A model generated the notes under the pieces. That model was not told where the DNA came from. It did not search any database and saw only the letters and a list, made by a program, of their open reading frames with translations. A stretch of DNA of 37,292 nt, from NCBI GenBank assembly GCA_937998345.1, contig CALLDH010000211.1:1-37292 (forward strand). The letters run 5' to 3'. Shown here in pieces: positions 1 to 7,627 of this stretch. A program made the position numbers and the translations under genes. This DNA is from an uncultured bacterium. GTDB taxonomy: Bacteria > Myxococcota_A > Polyangia > Polyangiales > Houyiibacteriaceae. How positions within the stretch are numbered: position 1 is the stretch's first letter; each line of letters begins with the position of its first letter.

Positions 1-150
1 CACTTCGGCATGTTCCAGAACGGTGAGGTGCTGGATCCGTTGGAGCATTTGGCCGCGTTCGTATTCCCGCCGAAGCTCACGCAACGCGGCCACGCCGACC
101 TAGCCAAGCAGCACCGCCGAAAACGCAGCCGGCACCGCTCCCGCTATTGA
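1..150 (+). CDS. C-terminal fragment of a probable M23-type metallopeptidase (5' end outside window)
   Basis: The reading frame is open from base 1 and ends at a TGA at 148-150, leaving 49 residues. The first residues, HFGMFQNGEVLDP, resemble the last strand of LytM/M23 peptidoglycan endopeptidases, where an H-x-[HG]-x-x-x-x-x-G-x-x-x-[DN]-P pattern closes the domain. They are followed by a basic tail rich in Arg, His and Lys. If correct, the protein would cut cell-wall peptide cross-links in the periplasm. Only the tail is visible, so the catalytic HxxxD and HxH motifs cannot be checked and the family call rests on a short motif. It converges on the DUF4136-like gene. Confidence 0.45.
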   Translation, partial: HFGMFQNGEVLDPLEHLAAFVFPPKLTQRGHADLAKQHRRKRSRHRSRY

Positions 151-162
151 GGAAGGGCAAAG

Positions 163-197
163 CCCCGTGGACGACGCAAAGCGTCGACTTTACGGGG
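163..197. terminator. Hairpin between convergent genes, probable bidirectional terminator
   Basis: CCCCGT (163-168) pairs with ACGGGG (192-197). Inside it, CGACGC (172-177) pairs with GCGTCG (181-186) around an AAA loop. The hairpin lies 12 bases after the stop of the M23-like gene and includes the TAA stop (190-192) of the opposing gene. There is no clear T-run on either side, so intrinsic termination is likely but not certain. Confidence 0.5.
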
Positions 198-828
198 TTG
201 TGCAGGTGCGTGGATCCGGCCACTGCTGGAAGATCGCGTCCACGGCGGCGCGGACCTTGGTTTCTGTGCCGGCACCCGTTCCCAGGACCGATTGCGCGAG
301 ACCGGCGAAGATCAACTCTGGATCCTCGCCCTCCGCCGGCGGAGGACCGACGGGGATGAGCAGGCTACCGATATCCCACTCCACGTAGGTCGGACGCCAG
401 TACGCACAGGAGTCCCAGTACCAACCCCAGTAGCCCCACCACCAGCCGCCGACGCACTCATAGTAGTAGCCTCCCTCCGTCGTCTGAGCGAGTCCGTTCG
501 CCGCCCAAAGGTCCGGCTGATTCTCAGGTGTCACCTCGTTGGTGGGCACAAGAGTCAGGCAAACCGGCTCCTTCTGCATTGCCTCGATGATGAGCTGGTT
601 GACCATGTCGTTGAAGGCCATTTGCTCGTCGTCGAGATCGGGCAGGTTCTCCGGGGGGACGACGTCTTCGGTGACGACGCTGAACGATTGAGCCGCTTCG
701 AACACAGCGATCGCATCCCTATCCCATTGGACGTCGATGGAACTGGTTTGGACGACCGTGTCGTCGGCGCAGCTAAGGCTGAGCAGCGAAGAAGCGATGA
801 GAAGTACAAAGGGCGAGTAACGAAGCAT
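190..828 (-). CDS. DUF4136-like envelope protein with a Trp/Tyr-rich insert
   Basis: The protein has 212 residues. The ATG at 828 is preceded by GGAGG at good spacing and begins a hydrophobic signal sequence ending LLSLSC. This looks lipoprotein-like, but the lipobox is imperfect (S-L-S before Cys). The layout fits DUF4136: an early V-x-W-D strand, an N-x-L-x-D-x-x-x segment, a very aromatic stretch near residues 130-150 (WWWGYWGWYW), then a T-Y-V-E-W-D-x-G-S-L-L-I strand and a final helix ending near a Pro. DUF4136 proteins are secreted or lipid-anchored and their role is not known. A longer start at 876 is possible but lacks a better ribosome site. It lies downstream of the pgs operon on the same strand (50-base gap), so co-transcription is possible. 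Confidence 0.6.
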   Translation of the reverse strand: MLRYSPFVLLIASSLLSLSCADDTVVQTSSIDVQWDRDAIAVFEAAQSFSVVTEDVVPPENLPDLDDEQMAFNDMVNQLIIEAMQKEPVCLTLVPTNEVTPENQPDLWAANGLAQTTEGGYYYECVGGWWWGYWGWYWDSCAYWRPTYVEWDIGSLLIPVGPPPAEGEDPELIFAGLAQSVLGTGAGTETKVRAAVDAIFQQWPDPRTCTTP

Positions 829-878
829 GAGGACCTCCAAGTTCGATTGAAATAGCACGGTCCGCGGACCCATCAATC

Positions 879-2165
879 CTAGGAAGGATCCGTGGCTGTG
901 CCGTTGCCATCGCTCTTGTCTACGCGCGGCGCAAACCCGCTCGGAACTCGCGGTGGGGGCGGCACGATGCTCTCTGGGGGAATCGTGGTGCGCAGCATGC
1001 GAGTGCCCCAGGGGGCCCTGGCAGCCACGAAAAGCGACAGCAGAATCAGGGCCAACACGATGCCGGCAATCCAGCGATTCGGCTGACGCTTCTGAAAAAC
1101 GTCGCCCGTCCCTACCTCTGGCATGATCTGCGGCGCGATCTCGAGGCCGTACTCCTCGGCAAGATCGATGATCCGAGTCAGGTGAATGCCAGGCACGCCC
1201 GTCTCGAGGAAAGCGCCGAGCACCGAAGGCGGCATCTCCTCGATGCCTTTGGGCGGCCGGAGGTTGACGCCGGGCATGAACTTGCGCTTCCCCACCTTCG
1301 TGCCGACGGACACCGTGCCGCCACCGACGTTCACATAGGCTTTGATCGTCCGATCGCCGGCGTTTTCATAGTAAACGCGCATTCGCTCGCGGACCCGGTC
1401 CTGGTCGACGAGCGCCAGGTTCGCGGCCGGTTGCCCCTCCTCGTCGTCCACTACGTCGGGTTTCGTTCTTGCTTTCTCCGGTCCGATGTCCGCAAGGAGC
1501 GTCATCTCGTTGCGCTCGATCGCGCGTTCGAGCATGCGACGGCCGCGCTTCGTCAGCCCGATCGCGTCGTCCCCAACGCCACCAAGAGAAGCGGCCACCG
1601 ACTTGTACGGAAAGACTTCGTTCTTCCGCAAGACGGCTTCCATATCGAGCCAGGTGAAATTGGGATCATTGGCGCCCCACTGCGAGGCTGCGGTGCTCGA
1701 AATGATGATGGGCTCGACACCGAGCTCATGGAGCGCCGAATAGACCGCGACATTCATGGAGGGGAAAGAACCGGAAACCCCTACGGCCACCACATCGCCG
1801 CTCTTGATTCGCAGGTCCTTGAGCCATTGGACCACGACGGCGGCGAAGTTCGGGTTCACCGAAGTCTGCTTGGACACCAGGCTTCCACTGCCGCTCGTGA
1901 TCGGGGAAAGCACCTCTCCGATCATTCTGGAGGCAGATGGATCTGTCTTGGGACGTAGGGGAAGGCCCCTGCGCTCGGATGCGTCTCGGATCACGTCCAA
2001 CGCGTCTTGTGCTTTTCGCGCGGCGAGCATCTTCTCCGCGTAGTGGGGCTGCTGCTCCTCCGACGGGAACACCTCGACCGCAACGAGGCCGACGACTGCG
2101 AGGGCCGCGACCAACGCTCGCTGCACCTGGGACGCCCCCTCGGGCTTCCAGTACATCCCCCTCAT
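879..2165 (-). CDS. pgsW: Poly-gamma-glutamate system protein (PgsW family)
   Basis: The protein has 428 residues. The ATG at 2165 overlaps the TGA of pgsC as ATGA, with GGGAG about ten bases upstream, so it was chosen over a start 102 bases earlier. It has one N-terminal TM segment (about residues 17-33), a long extracytoplasmic region with repeated small-residue turns (SGSGSL, VGVSGSFPSMNVAV, YVNVGGGTVSVG), and a second TM near residue 375 before a Pro-rich cytoplasmic tail. This matches the poly-gamma-glutamate system protein that accompanies PgsB and PgsC in some Gram-negative bacteria. Its biochemical role is not established; assembly or export of the polymer is inferred from the operon. 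The symbol is given on context plus overall resemblance. Confidence 0.7.
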   Translation of the reverse strand: MRGMYWKPEGASQVQRALVAALAVVGLVAVEVFPSEEQQPHYAEKMLAARKAQDALDVIRDASERRGLPLRPKTDPSASRMIGEVLSPITSGSGSLVSKQTSVNPNFAAVVVQWLKDLRIKSGDVVAVGVSGSFPSMNVAVYSALHELGVEPIIISSTAASQWGANDPNFTWLDMEAVLRKNEVFPYKSVAASLGGVGDDAIGLTKRGRRMLERAIERNEMTLLADIGPEKARTKPDVVDDEEGQPAANLALVDQDRVRERMRVYYENAGDRTIKAYVNVGGGTVSVGTKVGKRKFMPGVNLRPPKGIEEMPPSVLGAFLETGVPGIHLTRIIDLAEEYGLEIAPQIMPEVGTGDVFQKRQPNRWIAGIVLALILLSLFVAARAPWGTRMLRTTIPPESIVPPPPRVPSGFAPRVDKSDGNGTATDPS

Positions 2166-2620
2166 ATCGTTACGTCTCCCATGAACAGAACCAAGATCAT
2201 GCGAACGAGGATCGCCGCCGTGACGAGGCTGAGCGTCGTCTCGAGCACGCCCTGGCGCTGGTACCAAATCGCGATCAGCCCGGGAATGATGAAGCCGATG
2301 ATCGCGCCTTCAGAAAACGGCGTGATCTGGCTGTCGAGCCACATCCGGAGGGAAAGCCCAACGAGGTAGCCGACCATGATGGTAAGCGCGGTCCGCCGAC
2401 GGCCGTAGACGATGGCGATTTGCGACACCCCCTTTAGAAATCCGAAGGTCACGAGGGCGGCGAGCAAGGTCAGCCCGACGTCGACCGGCTTGTTCATGTA
2501 GAGGGCGAGATAGCCCGGGACGACCATGCCCCCGGCTGCGAGTCCGAAGAGCTCGCCATAGAGAAGGCTGGCCGCAAGGCCAAGCCCGATCGATAGGGTC
2601 AACAACTCAATCTCTGGCAT
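2162..2620 (-). CDS. pgsC: Poly-gamma-glutamate biosynthesis membrane protein PgsC/CapC
   Basis: The protein has 152 residues and about four or five TM helices, the usual size for PgsC/CapC. The family signature G-x-V-V-P-G-Y-L-A-L is present near residues 31-41. In Bacillus, PgsC forms a membrane complex with the PgsB ligase and is needed for polymerising glutamate through gamma-carboxyl links. The ATG at 2620 lies 14 bases inside the end of pgsB and is preceded by GGGGGATGG. It gives the normal family N-terminus, whereas the ATG at 2641 would add seven atypical residues. Overlaps with pgsB upstream and pgsW downstream indicate translational coupling. Confidence 0.85.
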   Translation of the reverse strand: MPEIELLTLSIGLGLAASLLYGELFGLAAGGMVVPGYLALYMNKPVDVGLTLLAALVTFGFLKGVSQIAIVYGRRRTALTIMVGYLVGLSLRMWLDSQITPFSEGAIIGFIIPGLIAIWYQRQGVLETTLSLVTAAILVRMILVLFMGDVTI

Positions 2621-3803
2621 GATCCATCCCCCGATTGGCAAAGTACTCCGCCAGTGCCAATCCTGGCCCCGCGATGTTCCCGAGCCCCATCACCAGGGCT
2701 GAGGACTCGGCTAGGCCAAGCAGAATCTCGAATATGTCGGCCGGGTGATCCCGGTCGACGAAAACCAATCGTGTCGGGTCGAGCCCATTCTTCACCGCGG
2801 CGCGGGCGAAGATGTATTGCCCGGTGCCAAGCAGAACGACTTCGTCGGCCTGCGTCCATCCTGCATACGACTCGGCGAGCTGCTCGGAGCGATCAGCGCG
2901 ATCGGAGCGGCAGTTGAACACGGCAATGCGGCGTTTGAGGTCACGGTGGCGGCGCAACGACTGTTCCCAAATGTAGCGCGTCGAGATGGGATCATTGGCG
3001 GCAAAGCCGTTGACGAAGATGACGTGCCGGCCGAAGAACTCGACCCTGGTTTCGGTCATCGCGCCCGGATCGGGCTTGGCCCTCCACATGCCGCGGAGCG
3101 CGGTTTGGTTGTCGATTCCGATCTCCTCGCAAACCGCGAGGGCGAGCTCGACGTTGTCCTGATGCTCGAGATACGAGAAGGCTTCGACGTCCTCGGTCGT
3201 GAGCGGCTGGCTAATCTCTTCGGCCGCATGAAAGCGAGACCCTCGGTCCTCGGCGACTTGCTGAAAGAACGCACGGTGTTTTCGCTCGGCGCTCAGGAAC
3301 ACCCCACCGACGGGGACCGTCCCGGCAAGCGCCCGAGCGACGTCTTCCTCGCTGGGGCCCATCACATCGAGGTGATCCGGGCGCGCGTTGGTAATGGCGC
3401 CGTGAGTCGCGCGGACGAGCTTGGCCTCGGAGAGCCATTGAAGAGATGGCTGCAGCGCCATGCACTCGACGACGAGCGCTTCGGCACGCTGCGCGGCAGC
3501 CATCGTGACCGCCTGCTTCTGCTCGATGACGTTCGCGCCTCCAGGGCGGTACACGGGCACTTCGCGACCGTTCGGCAAAATGAAGCGCGGCACCGTGCCC
3601 GTGGTCTTGGCCACTGTGCGTACGCCTGCCTCTCGAAGCCCGGCCGCAATGAGCCGGGTCACGCTGGTCTTGCCTCGTGTGCCGTTCACGTGGATCCGGA
3701 TTGGAATCCGCGTGAGCCGCCTGCGATGCACGATCAGCTCGAGCGCCCCCATCGCAATGAGGACGCCGCACGCGATGAGTAGGATGACAATCTCGTTAGA
3801 CAC
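2607..3803 (-). CDS. pgsB: Poly-gamma-glutamate synthase PgsB/CapB (Mur-ligase fold)
   Basis: The protein has 398 residues, the expected size for PgsB/CapB. An N-terminal TM helix (about residues 5-22) anchors it. It is followed by the Mur-ligase P-loop HVNGTRGKTSVTR (residues 38-50, Lys45), a TKTTGT-like second nucleotide segment (AKTTGT), and the ITNARPDHLDVMG motif typical of the family. The enzyme uses ATP to form an acyl-phosphate on the growing gamma-glutamyl chain at the inner face of the membrane. It is the first gene of the pgsBCW operon, with about 240 bases of non-coding DNA upstream that probably hold the promoter. No pgsA/capA gene is visible next to it. Confidence 0.9.
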   Translation of the reverse strand: MSNEIVILLIACGVLIAMGALELIVHRRRLTRIPIRIHVNGTRGKTSVTRLIAAGLREAGVRTVAKTTGTVPRFILPNGREVPVYRPGGANVIEQKQAVTMAAAQRAEALVVECMALQPSLQWLSEAKLVRATHGAITNARPDHLDVMGPSEEDVARALAGTVPVGGVFLSAERKHRAFFQQVAEDRGSRFHAAEEISQPLTTEDVEAFSYLEHQDNVELALAVCEEIGIDNQTALRGMWRAKPDPGAMTETRVEFFGRHVIFVNGFAANDPISTRYIWEQSLRRHRDLKRRIAVFNCRSDRADRSEQLAESYAGWTQADEVVLLGTGQYIFARAAVKNGLDPTRLVFVDRDHPADIFEILLGLAESSALVMGLGNIAGPGLALAEYFANRGMDHARD

Positions 3804-4045
3804 TCGACTCGCCCCCGACAGGTTCGACAGCCCCCGAACGCGAGGCTCTTTATCAGCTGGCGCCCCGGCAGCAACCCCGCCGTTCTACCGCATTGCCTGC
3901 CGCCAAGTGGGCCTTTTTATCAGCAAGCCAGTGAGCAGGACCCGAGAACGGAACTAAACCTATAGGGATGCAGAGAATTGTAATCAACTGTCGGCGTTGC
4001 TCGGATACCTACACGCCCAAGCAGGTCAACGCGGGCAGAGTCTTG

Positions 4046-5065
4046 TCATACAGCGCCAATCGCTTCGAGATGCTGGCAGGTGCGCTCGATGCCTTCGTCC
4101 ACGGAGACGGCAGGGTTGTAGCCGAGCTCGCGGCGCGCCTTCTCGATGCTGAAGTAGTGGTGGGTGCACATGTAGCGGATGGCGAAGCGCGTCATGCCGT
4201 CCTCCGCGTTGAGGGTGCCGCCCTTGAGCGTGTCGATGCCTTCTTTGACCGCCGCAATCGCGTAGATGAGTGACTTGGGTGCTCGGTACTTGATTGGAGG
4301 GAAGCCGAGGCGCGCGGCGACCTTGCGAATGAAGTCCCAGAACGGCATCGGCTCGCCGTTGGTGATGAAGTAGGCCTGGCCTGCGGCGATGCTGTCCAAG
4401 CCACCCTTGGCGAGCGCTTCGTCGGCGAGCAAGACGGCATCGGTCATGTTGCTCACGTAGGTGTAGTCGGAGAGCCAAATGCCTCGGCCAATCTGAACGC
4501 TGAGCTGCCCTTTGCGACCCTTCGCCAAGAGGGTAGGCATGAAGCGATTGTCACCGGGGCCGAAGACCACATGGGGACGGAGCGCGCAGGTCGCCATACC
4601 GCCCTTTCCATTGTCGGCGAGGGTGAGCTTCTCCGCCTCGATCTTGCTGTCCGCGTACGGCGCTTGCGAGATCGATGAATACGGCAGACTCTCGTCCCCG
4701 TTCTCGATGTCCTTGCCCTCGTACACGACGCTCCCGGAGCTGATGTAGATGAATCGCGGCACCTTGTTCGCCCGTGCCGCCTCGAGCATGTTCTCGGTTC
4801 CTCCCAGGTTCACCGCCCAAATCACGTCCTGCTTGTTCTGCTTGGTGTGGACGATCGAGGCGTTGTGGATGACCGTGTCGACGCCGCGGCAGGCTTCGGT
4901 GACCGCTGCCTTGTCGGTGATGTCGACACGCCGGTAGTCCACGCCTTCGACCGGACATTCGGGCGCCAAGTCGAGCACGATGACCTCGTCACCACGTGCC
5001 TTGAGCGCGCGCGCAATCGCGGCGCCCACGAAGCCGCAGCCTCCCGTTACTAAACTGACGGTCAT
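4046..5065 (-). CDS. 3-beta-hydroxysteroid dehydrogenase / C-4 decarboxylase-like (ERG26/NSDHL type)
   Basis: The protein has 339 residues and an extended SDR fold. The Rossmann motif VTGGCGFVG is at residues 6-14. The catalytic pair Y137-x3-K141 (YADSK) is preceded by the conserved YISSGSVVYEG segment. The R-P-H-V-V-F-G-P-G-D-N motif and the late I-R-Y-M region resemble NSDHL/ERG26, which oxidises the 3-hydroxyl and drives loss of the C-4 carboxyl during sterol C-4 demethylation. The ATG at 5065 has GTGGAG upstream; the TTG three bases earlier is less likely. It starts a few bases after the ERG25-like gene ends, and this pairing supports a C-4 demethylation role. A general sugar or steroid SDR remains possible. 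Confidence 0.75.
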   Translation of the reverse strand: MTVSLVTGGCGFVGAAIARALKARGDEVIVLDLAPECPVEGVDYRRVDITDKAAVTEACRGVDTVIHNASIVHTKQNKQDVIWAVNLGGTENMLEAARANKVPRFIYISSGSVVYEGKDIENGDESLPYSSISQAPYADSKIEAEKLTLADNGKGGMATCALRPHVVFGPGDNRFMPTLLAKGRKGQLSVQIGRGIWLSDYTYVSNMTDAVLLADEALAKGGLDSIAAGQAYFITNGEPMPFWDFIRKVAARLGFPPIKYRAPKSLIYAIAAVKEGIDTLKGGTLNAEDGMTRFAIRYMCTHHYFSIEKARRELGYNPAVSVDEGIERTCQHLEAIGAV

Positions 5066-5068
5066 CAA

Positions 5069-5743
5069 CTACTCCACAGTGCCAAAGATGATGTCCGGCA
5101 ACGGCGTAATCGACGCATAGTTGCCGGAGAGCATGCTGTGATGGTGCCGATCGTGCTTCGCAGCAAGAACACCCAAGGTTTTGAAAGGGAAATGCGGGAA
5201 GTCGATGCCTGCGTGATTGAGAATGTTCAGCGCGGTGTACGTCGTGAAGAGCGCGCCTAGCGTGTAGATATGCACGCCGCCCACAAGGGCCACCGACCCA
5301 AAGAATAGCCCGAGACCAAGGATCGTTTCCACAGGATGCAGCAAGAGGCTATCTATCTGCCGTGGGTTCCTCGCGGCATGATGAACCGAATGAACGCCGC
5401 GCAGAATCTTCCATTCGTGGAACGGGTAGCGATGCATGAAGTAGTACCCGAAGTCGTAGAGTAGAACGACGGTCACCGCTTCGAGGATGTATCGCCACGC
5501 AGGCACGGCGTGATCGTAGTAGAGATATTCGCCTAGGCCGAACATGACCGAGAAGATCAGTGTGATCGACACGCCGATGTTCAGAGCGACTCTCCAATAG
5601 AGCTCGCGGTCGCTCTTGGAGCGGTGTGCGTCGTCGCTGATCATGTACTGCTGCGCGTTCTTGGACCGATAGGCATACAGGAGCACCGCCTGCGCGAGAC
5701 CGGCGGACGCGTAGCTAACGAGGATGACGTACAAGATCTTCAT
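5069..5743 (-). CDS. Sterol C-4 methyl oxidase-like protein (fatty acid hydroxylase superfamily)
   Basis: The protein has 224 residues with several TM helices and the diiron histidine clusters of this superfamily: H104-x4-H109 (HRYPFH), H118-x2-HH122, and H197-x2-HH201. Further His residues are at 136 (LLHPVET) and 177 (NHAG). The HPVET, NHAGIDFP and HDRHHHSMLSGNYAS segments resemble ERG25/SMO more closely than C-5 desaturases. ERG25 oxidises the C-4 methyl group of sterols using O2 and external electrons. It directly precedes the ERG26-like gene and follows the [2Fe-2S] reductase in the same operon. The choice of SMO over another sterol hydroxylase is an inference from motif resemblance. Confidence 0.75.
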   Translation of the reverse strand: MKILYVILVSYASAGLAQAVLLYAYRSKNAQQYMISDDAHRSKSDRELYWRVALNIGVSITLIFSVMFGLGEYLYYDHAVPAWRYILEAVTVVLLYDFGYYFMHRYPFHEWKILRGVHSVHHAARNPRQIDSLLLHPVETILGLGLFFGSVALVGGVHIYTLGALFTTYTALNILNHAGIDFPHFPFKTLGVLAAKHDRHHHSMLSGNYASITPLPDIIFGTVE

Positions 5744-5771
5744 GCGGATTTCCGGAGAGTCATATTACCAC

Positions 5772-6935
5772 CTATGGCACCAGTCTGAGAACTAGCGTCC
5801 CTGCGACCATGATCGCGAACACGGCCACGGCGGCCAACTGGGATGCGCGTTTGCTGTAAGAGGATTTCACAGCTGATGCCGCACGAAAGGACGTCGAATC
5901 GCTGTCGAGCTCGAGTGGCTCGCGACTGGCTGGAACGCTTTGGCAAAGGAGCGCAACGCCGCGAGCGATGTCCCGCTCAGACAGCGCTTCGTGCGTCCGC
6001 ATGTGGACCTTGCCGCTGTTTACGTGTGCCATGCAGGAGCCGCAGTACCCTGACTCACAGGAGTGCGCCGGCTGCAGGCCTGCGGCCTGTGCGCATTGCA
6101 GAAGGGTCTTGCCCTTCAGGTACGCAACCGTGCGAGAACGGCCGTTGAGCCATAGGCTGAAGGTGTCGGGCGCTTCGAGAGACGCCGCATCGACTGGATC
6201 GACCTCGTCGCGATCGGGGTCTGCCGGTGAAACGAAGCGCTCGATGTAGACGAGCTCGTCGTGCACCCCGGCTTCGCTGAGGGTGTTCTCGATGAGCTCC
6301 ATGAACGGTTCAGGCCCGCATAGGTAGAACTCGGCGATGTCGGTGTGGTGGAGGAGTGCCTGCACTTGAGCCGGCGTGAGGTAACCACCCTCCGCGTCGA
6401 AGTGATGGTGAACGAGCAGCCGATTCGAATGTGCGGCGGCAAGCTGTCGGAGCTCCTCGCCGTAGATCACCGACTCGCGATTCTGGTTGGCGTAGAGCAG
6501 CGTGATCGGCCGTTTGGTGACGGTGAGCGCGCTCTTGAGCAAGGAAATGATCGGTGTGATCCCGCTTCCGCCCGCAAACAGGAACAGCGGGGCCCCCGGT
6601 CGGGTCGCGGTGTCGAGAACGAAACGGCCCTCGGGCACACTTGCGATGATCGAATCGCCGGCCTTCAGGTTGTCGATCAACCAATTCGAGATCCGCCCGC
6701 CTTCGACTCTTTTAACTCCGATTCTCAGGGGTTCTCGGAGATCTGGGCAACTCGACAGCGAGTAGCAGCGGGTGACTGTGAAGTCGTCCCAGGAAAGCTT
6801 GAAAGTGAGGTGCTGGCCTGCCTTGTAGCGGTATGCCTCCTCGAGCTCTTTAGGCACCGCGAGCTCGAAGGAAGCACACTCCGGCGTCTCGTGAATCACT
6901 GCGGAGACCCTGAGCTCGTGAAAGGGAACGCTCAT
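5772..6935 (-). CDS. FAD/NAD(P)H oxidoreductase with C-terminal [2Fe-2S] domain and membrane anchor
   Basis: The protein has 387 residues. It has a ferredoxin-reductase FAD domain (RCYS at 56-59), an NAD(P) domain (GGSGITP at 122-128, CGPEPF at 206-211) and a plant-type [2Fe-2S] domain with Cys293, Cys298, Cys301 and Cys331. This order matches KshB/PaaE-type reductases that feed oxygenases. Unusually, it ends in a hydrophobic helix (about 366-384), which would fix it to the membrane beside the ERG25-like oxidase. Its start forms an ATGA overlap with the end of tetR. In eukaryotes cytochrome b5 and its reductase serve SMO; this protein is a plausible single-chain replacement here. That partnership is inferred from the operon. 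Confidence 0.85.
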   Translation of the reverse strand: MSVPFHELRVSAVIHETPECASFELAVPKELEEAYRYKAGQHLTFKLSWDDFTVTRCYSLSSCPDLREPLRIGVKRVEGGRISNWLIDNLKAGDSIIASVPEGRFVLDTATRPGAPLFLFAGGSGITPIISLLKSALTVTKRPITLLYANQNRESVIYGEELRQLAAAHSNRLLVHHHFDAEGGYLTPAQVQALLHHTDIAEFYLCGPEPFMELIENTLSEAGVHDELVYIERFVSPADPDRDEVDPVDAASLEAPDTFSLWLNGRSRTVAYLKGKTLLQCAQAAGLQPAHSCESGYCGSCMAHVNSGKVHMRTHEALSERDIARGVALLCQSVPASREPLELDSDSTSFRAASAVKSSYSKRASQLAAVAVFAIMVAGTLVLRLVP

Positions 6936-7615
6936 GGTGCATCCTTCAGACCAGCGGCAACGAGCGCCGATGCGAGGTGCTCGGTCTTGCAGTAGCTCCG
7001 AAGTAGATGCCGAAGGGCGGCGTCGGCGACCCGGTCAGGATCCTCTTTGCATCCGCGATCCATCCACATCGCCAGTCTCACCTGCTGGGATGCGATGACC
7101 ATCCTCGCCATGAGCTCGGGATCATCATCGATCAGGTATCCGTCTTTGATGCCCTGCCGAAACAGATTTGCAGAAAGATCCAAGCCCGCACCGAGGGCTT
7201 CGATCTGTTCCGGGCTTCGCAGGAGCTCAATGGTAGACCAGGCCGTGACCTCCTTGAGCTGCATCTTGGTGAAGTCCCGATGCCTCATGAAGAAAGCGAG
7301 TTGCATCCGAGTGGCCGCAATGAGGGTCTCGAGCGACGTCGCGTCTCGCTGGAACATGCCCTGGGCGAGGCTCATGACCTCTTTCAGGCGCCGGCGGTTG
7401 ACCGCACGGTAGATCTCCCACTTGGAAGGCAGGACGCTGTAAAGCGTTGTGAGCGAAACGCCTGCCTCGGCGGCGATCCGGCTCACCTTGGTTGCCTCGT
7501 AGCCCACCTCACCGAACACTCGCTCGGCAGCGTCGAGAACAGCCCCCCGGTAGAGCTCGCGCTTCTTATCCCTCAGAGATTCCTGAGCTTTCGCAGTGGA
7601 GGCGGTCGTTGACAC
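6932..7615 (-). CDS. TetR/AcrR-family transcriptional regulator
   Basis: The protein has 227 residues, with an N-terminal helix-turn-helix (about residues 24-70: VLDAAERVFGEVGYEATKV, then IAAEAGVSLTTLY) and an all-helical ligand domain. It is the first gene of the operon with the reductase, ERG25-like and ERG26-like genes, and is divergent from the aldehyde dehydrogenase with only about 12-33 bases between them. A palindrome in that gap is its likely operator, implying autoregulation and control of both directions. The start is GTG (7615) with no clear ribosome site, so the N-terminus is uncertain. The ligand is unknown; a sterol or acyl intermediate would fit the context. Confidence 0.85.
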   Translation of the reverse strand: MSTTASTAKAQESLRDKKRELYRGAVLDAAERVFGEVGYEATKVSRIAAEAGVSLTTLYSVLPSKWEIYRAVNRRRLKEVMSLAQGMFQRDATSLETLIAATRMQLAFFMRHRDFTKMQLKEVTAWSTIELLRSPEQIEALGAGLDLSANLFRQGIKDGYLIDDDPELMARMVIASQQVRLAMWMDRGCKEDPDRVADAALRHLLRSYCKTEHLASALVAAGLKDAP

Positions 7616-7627
7616 GTGTGAGTCGGA

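Noticed and set aside
1182-1958. Long open frame on the plus strand opposite pgsW
   Set aside because: It is a shadow of the pgsW frame in GC-rich DNA; it has no ribosome site, signal or recognisable motif, while the minus strand encodes a coupled operon gene.
2745-3782. Open frame of 345 codons opposite pgsB
   Set aside because: The minus strand has a complete PgsB with P-loop and family motifs; the plus-strand product is His/Arg/Asp-rich and shows no fold or motif.
3846-3924. Short direct repeat containing TTTATCAGC, two copies about 70 bases apart upstream of pgsB
   Set aside because: The shared part is too short to separate from chance, and it does not line up with a clear promoter or operator.
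5772-6935. Reading the [2Fe-2S] reductase as KshB and the whole locus as 3-ketosteroid 9-alpha-hydroxylation
   Set aside because: No KshA Rieske oxygenase is present; the neighbours are a diiron ERG25-like oxidase and an ERG26-like dehydrogenase, and the C-terminal TM helix is not typical of KshB.
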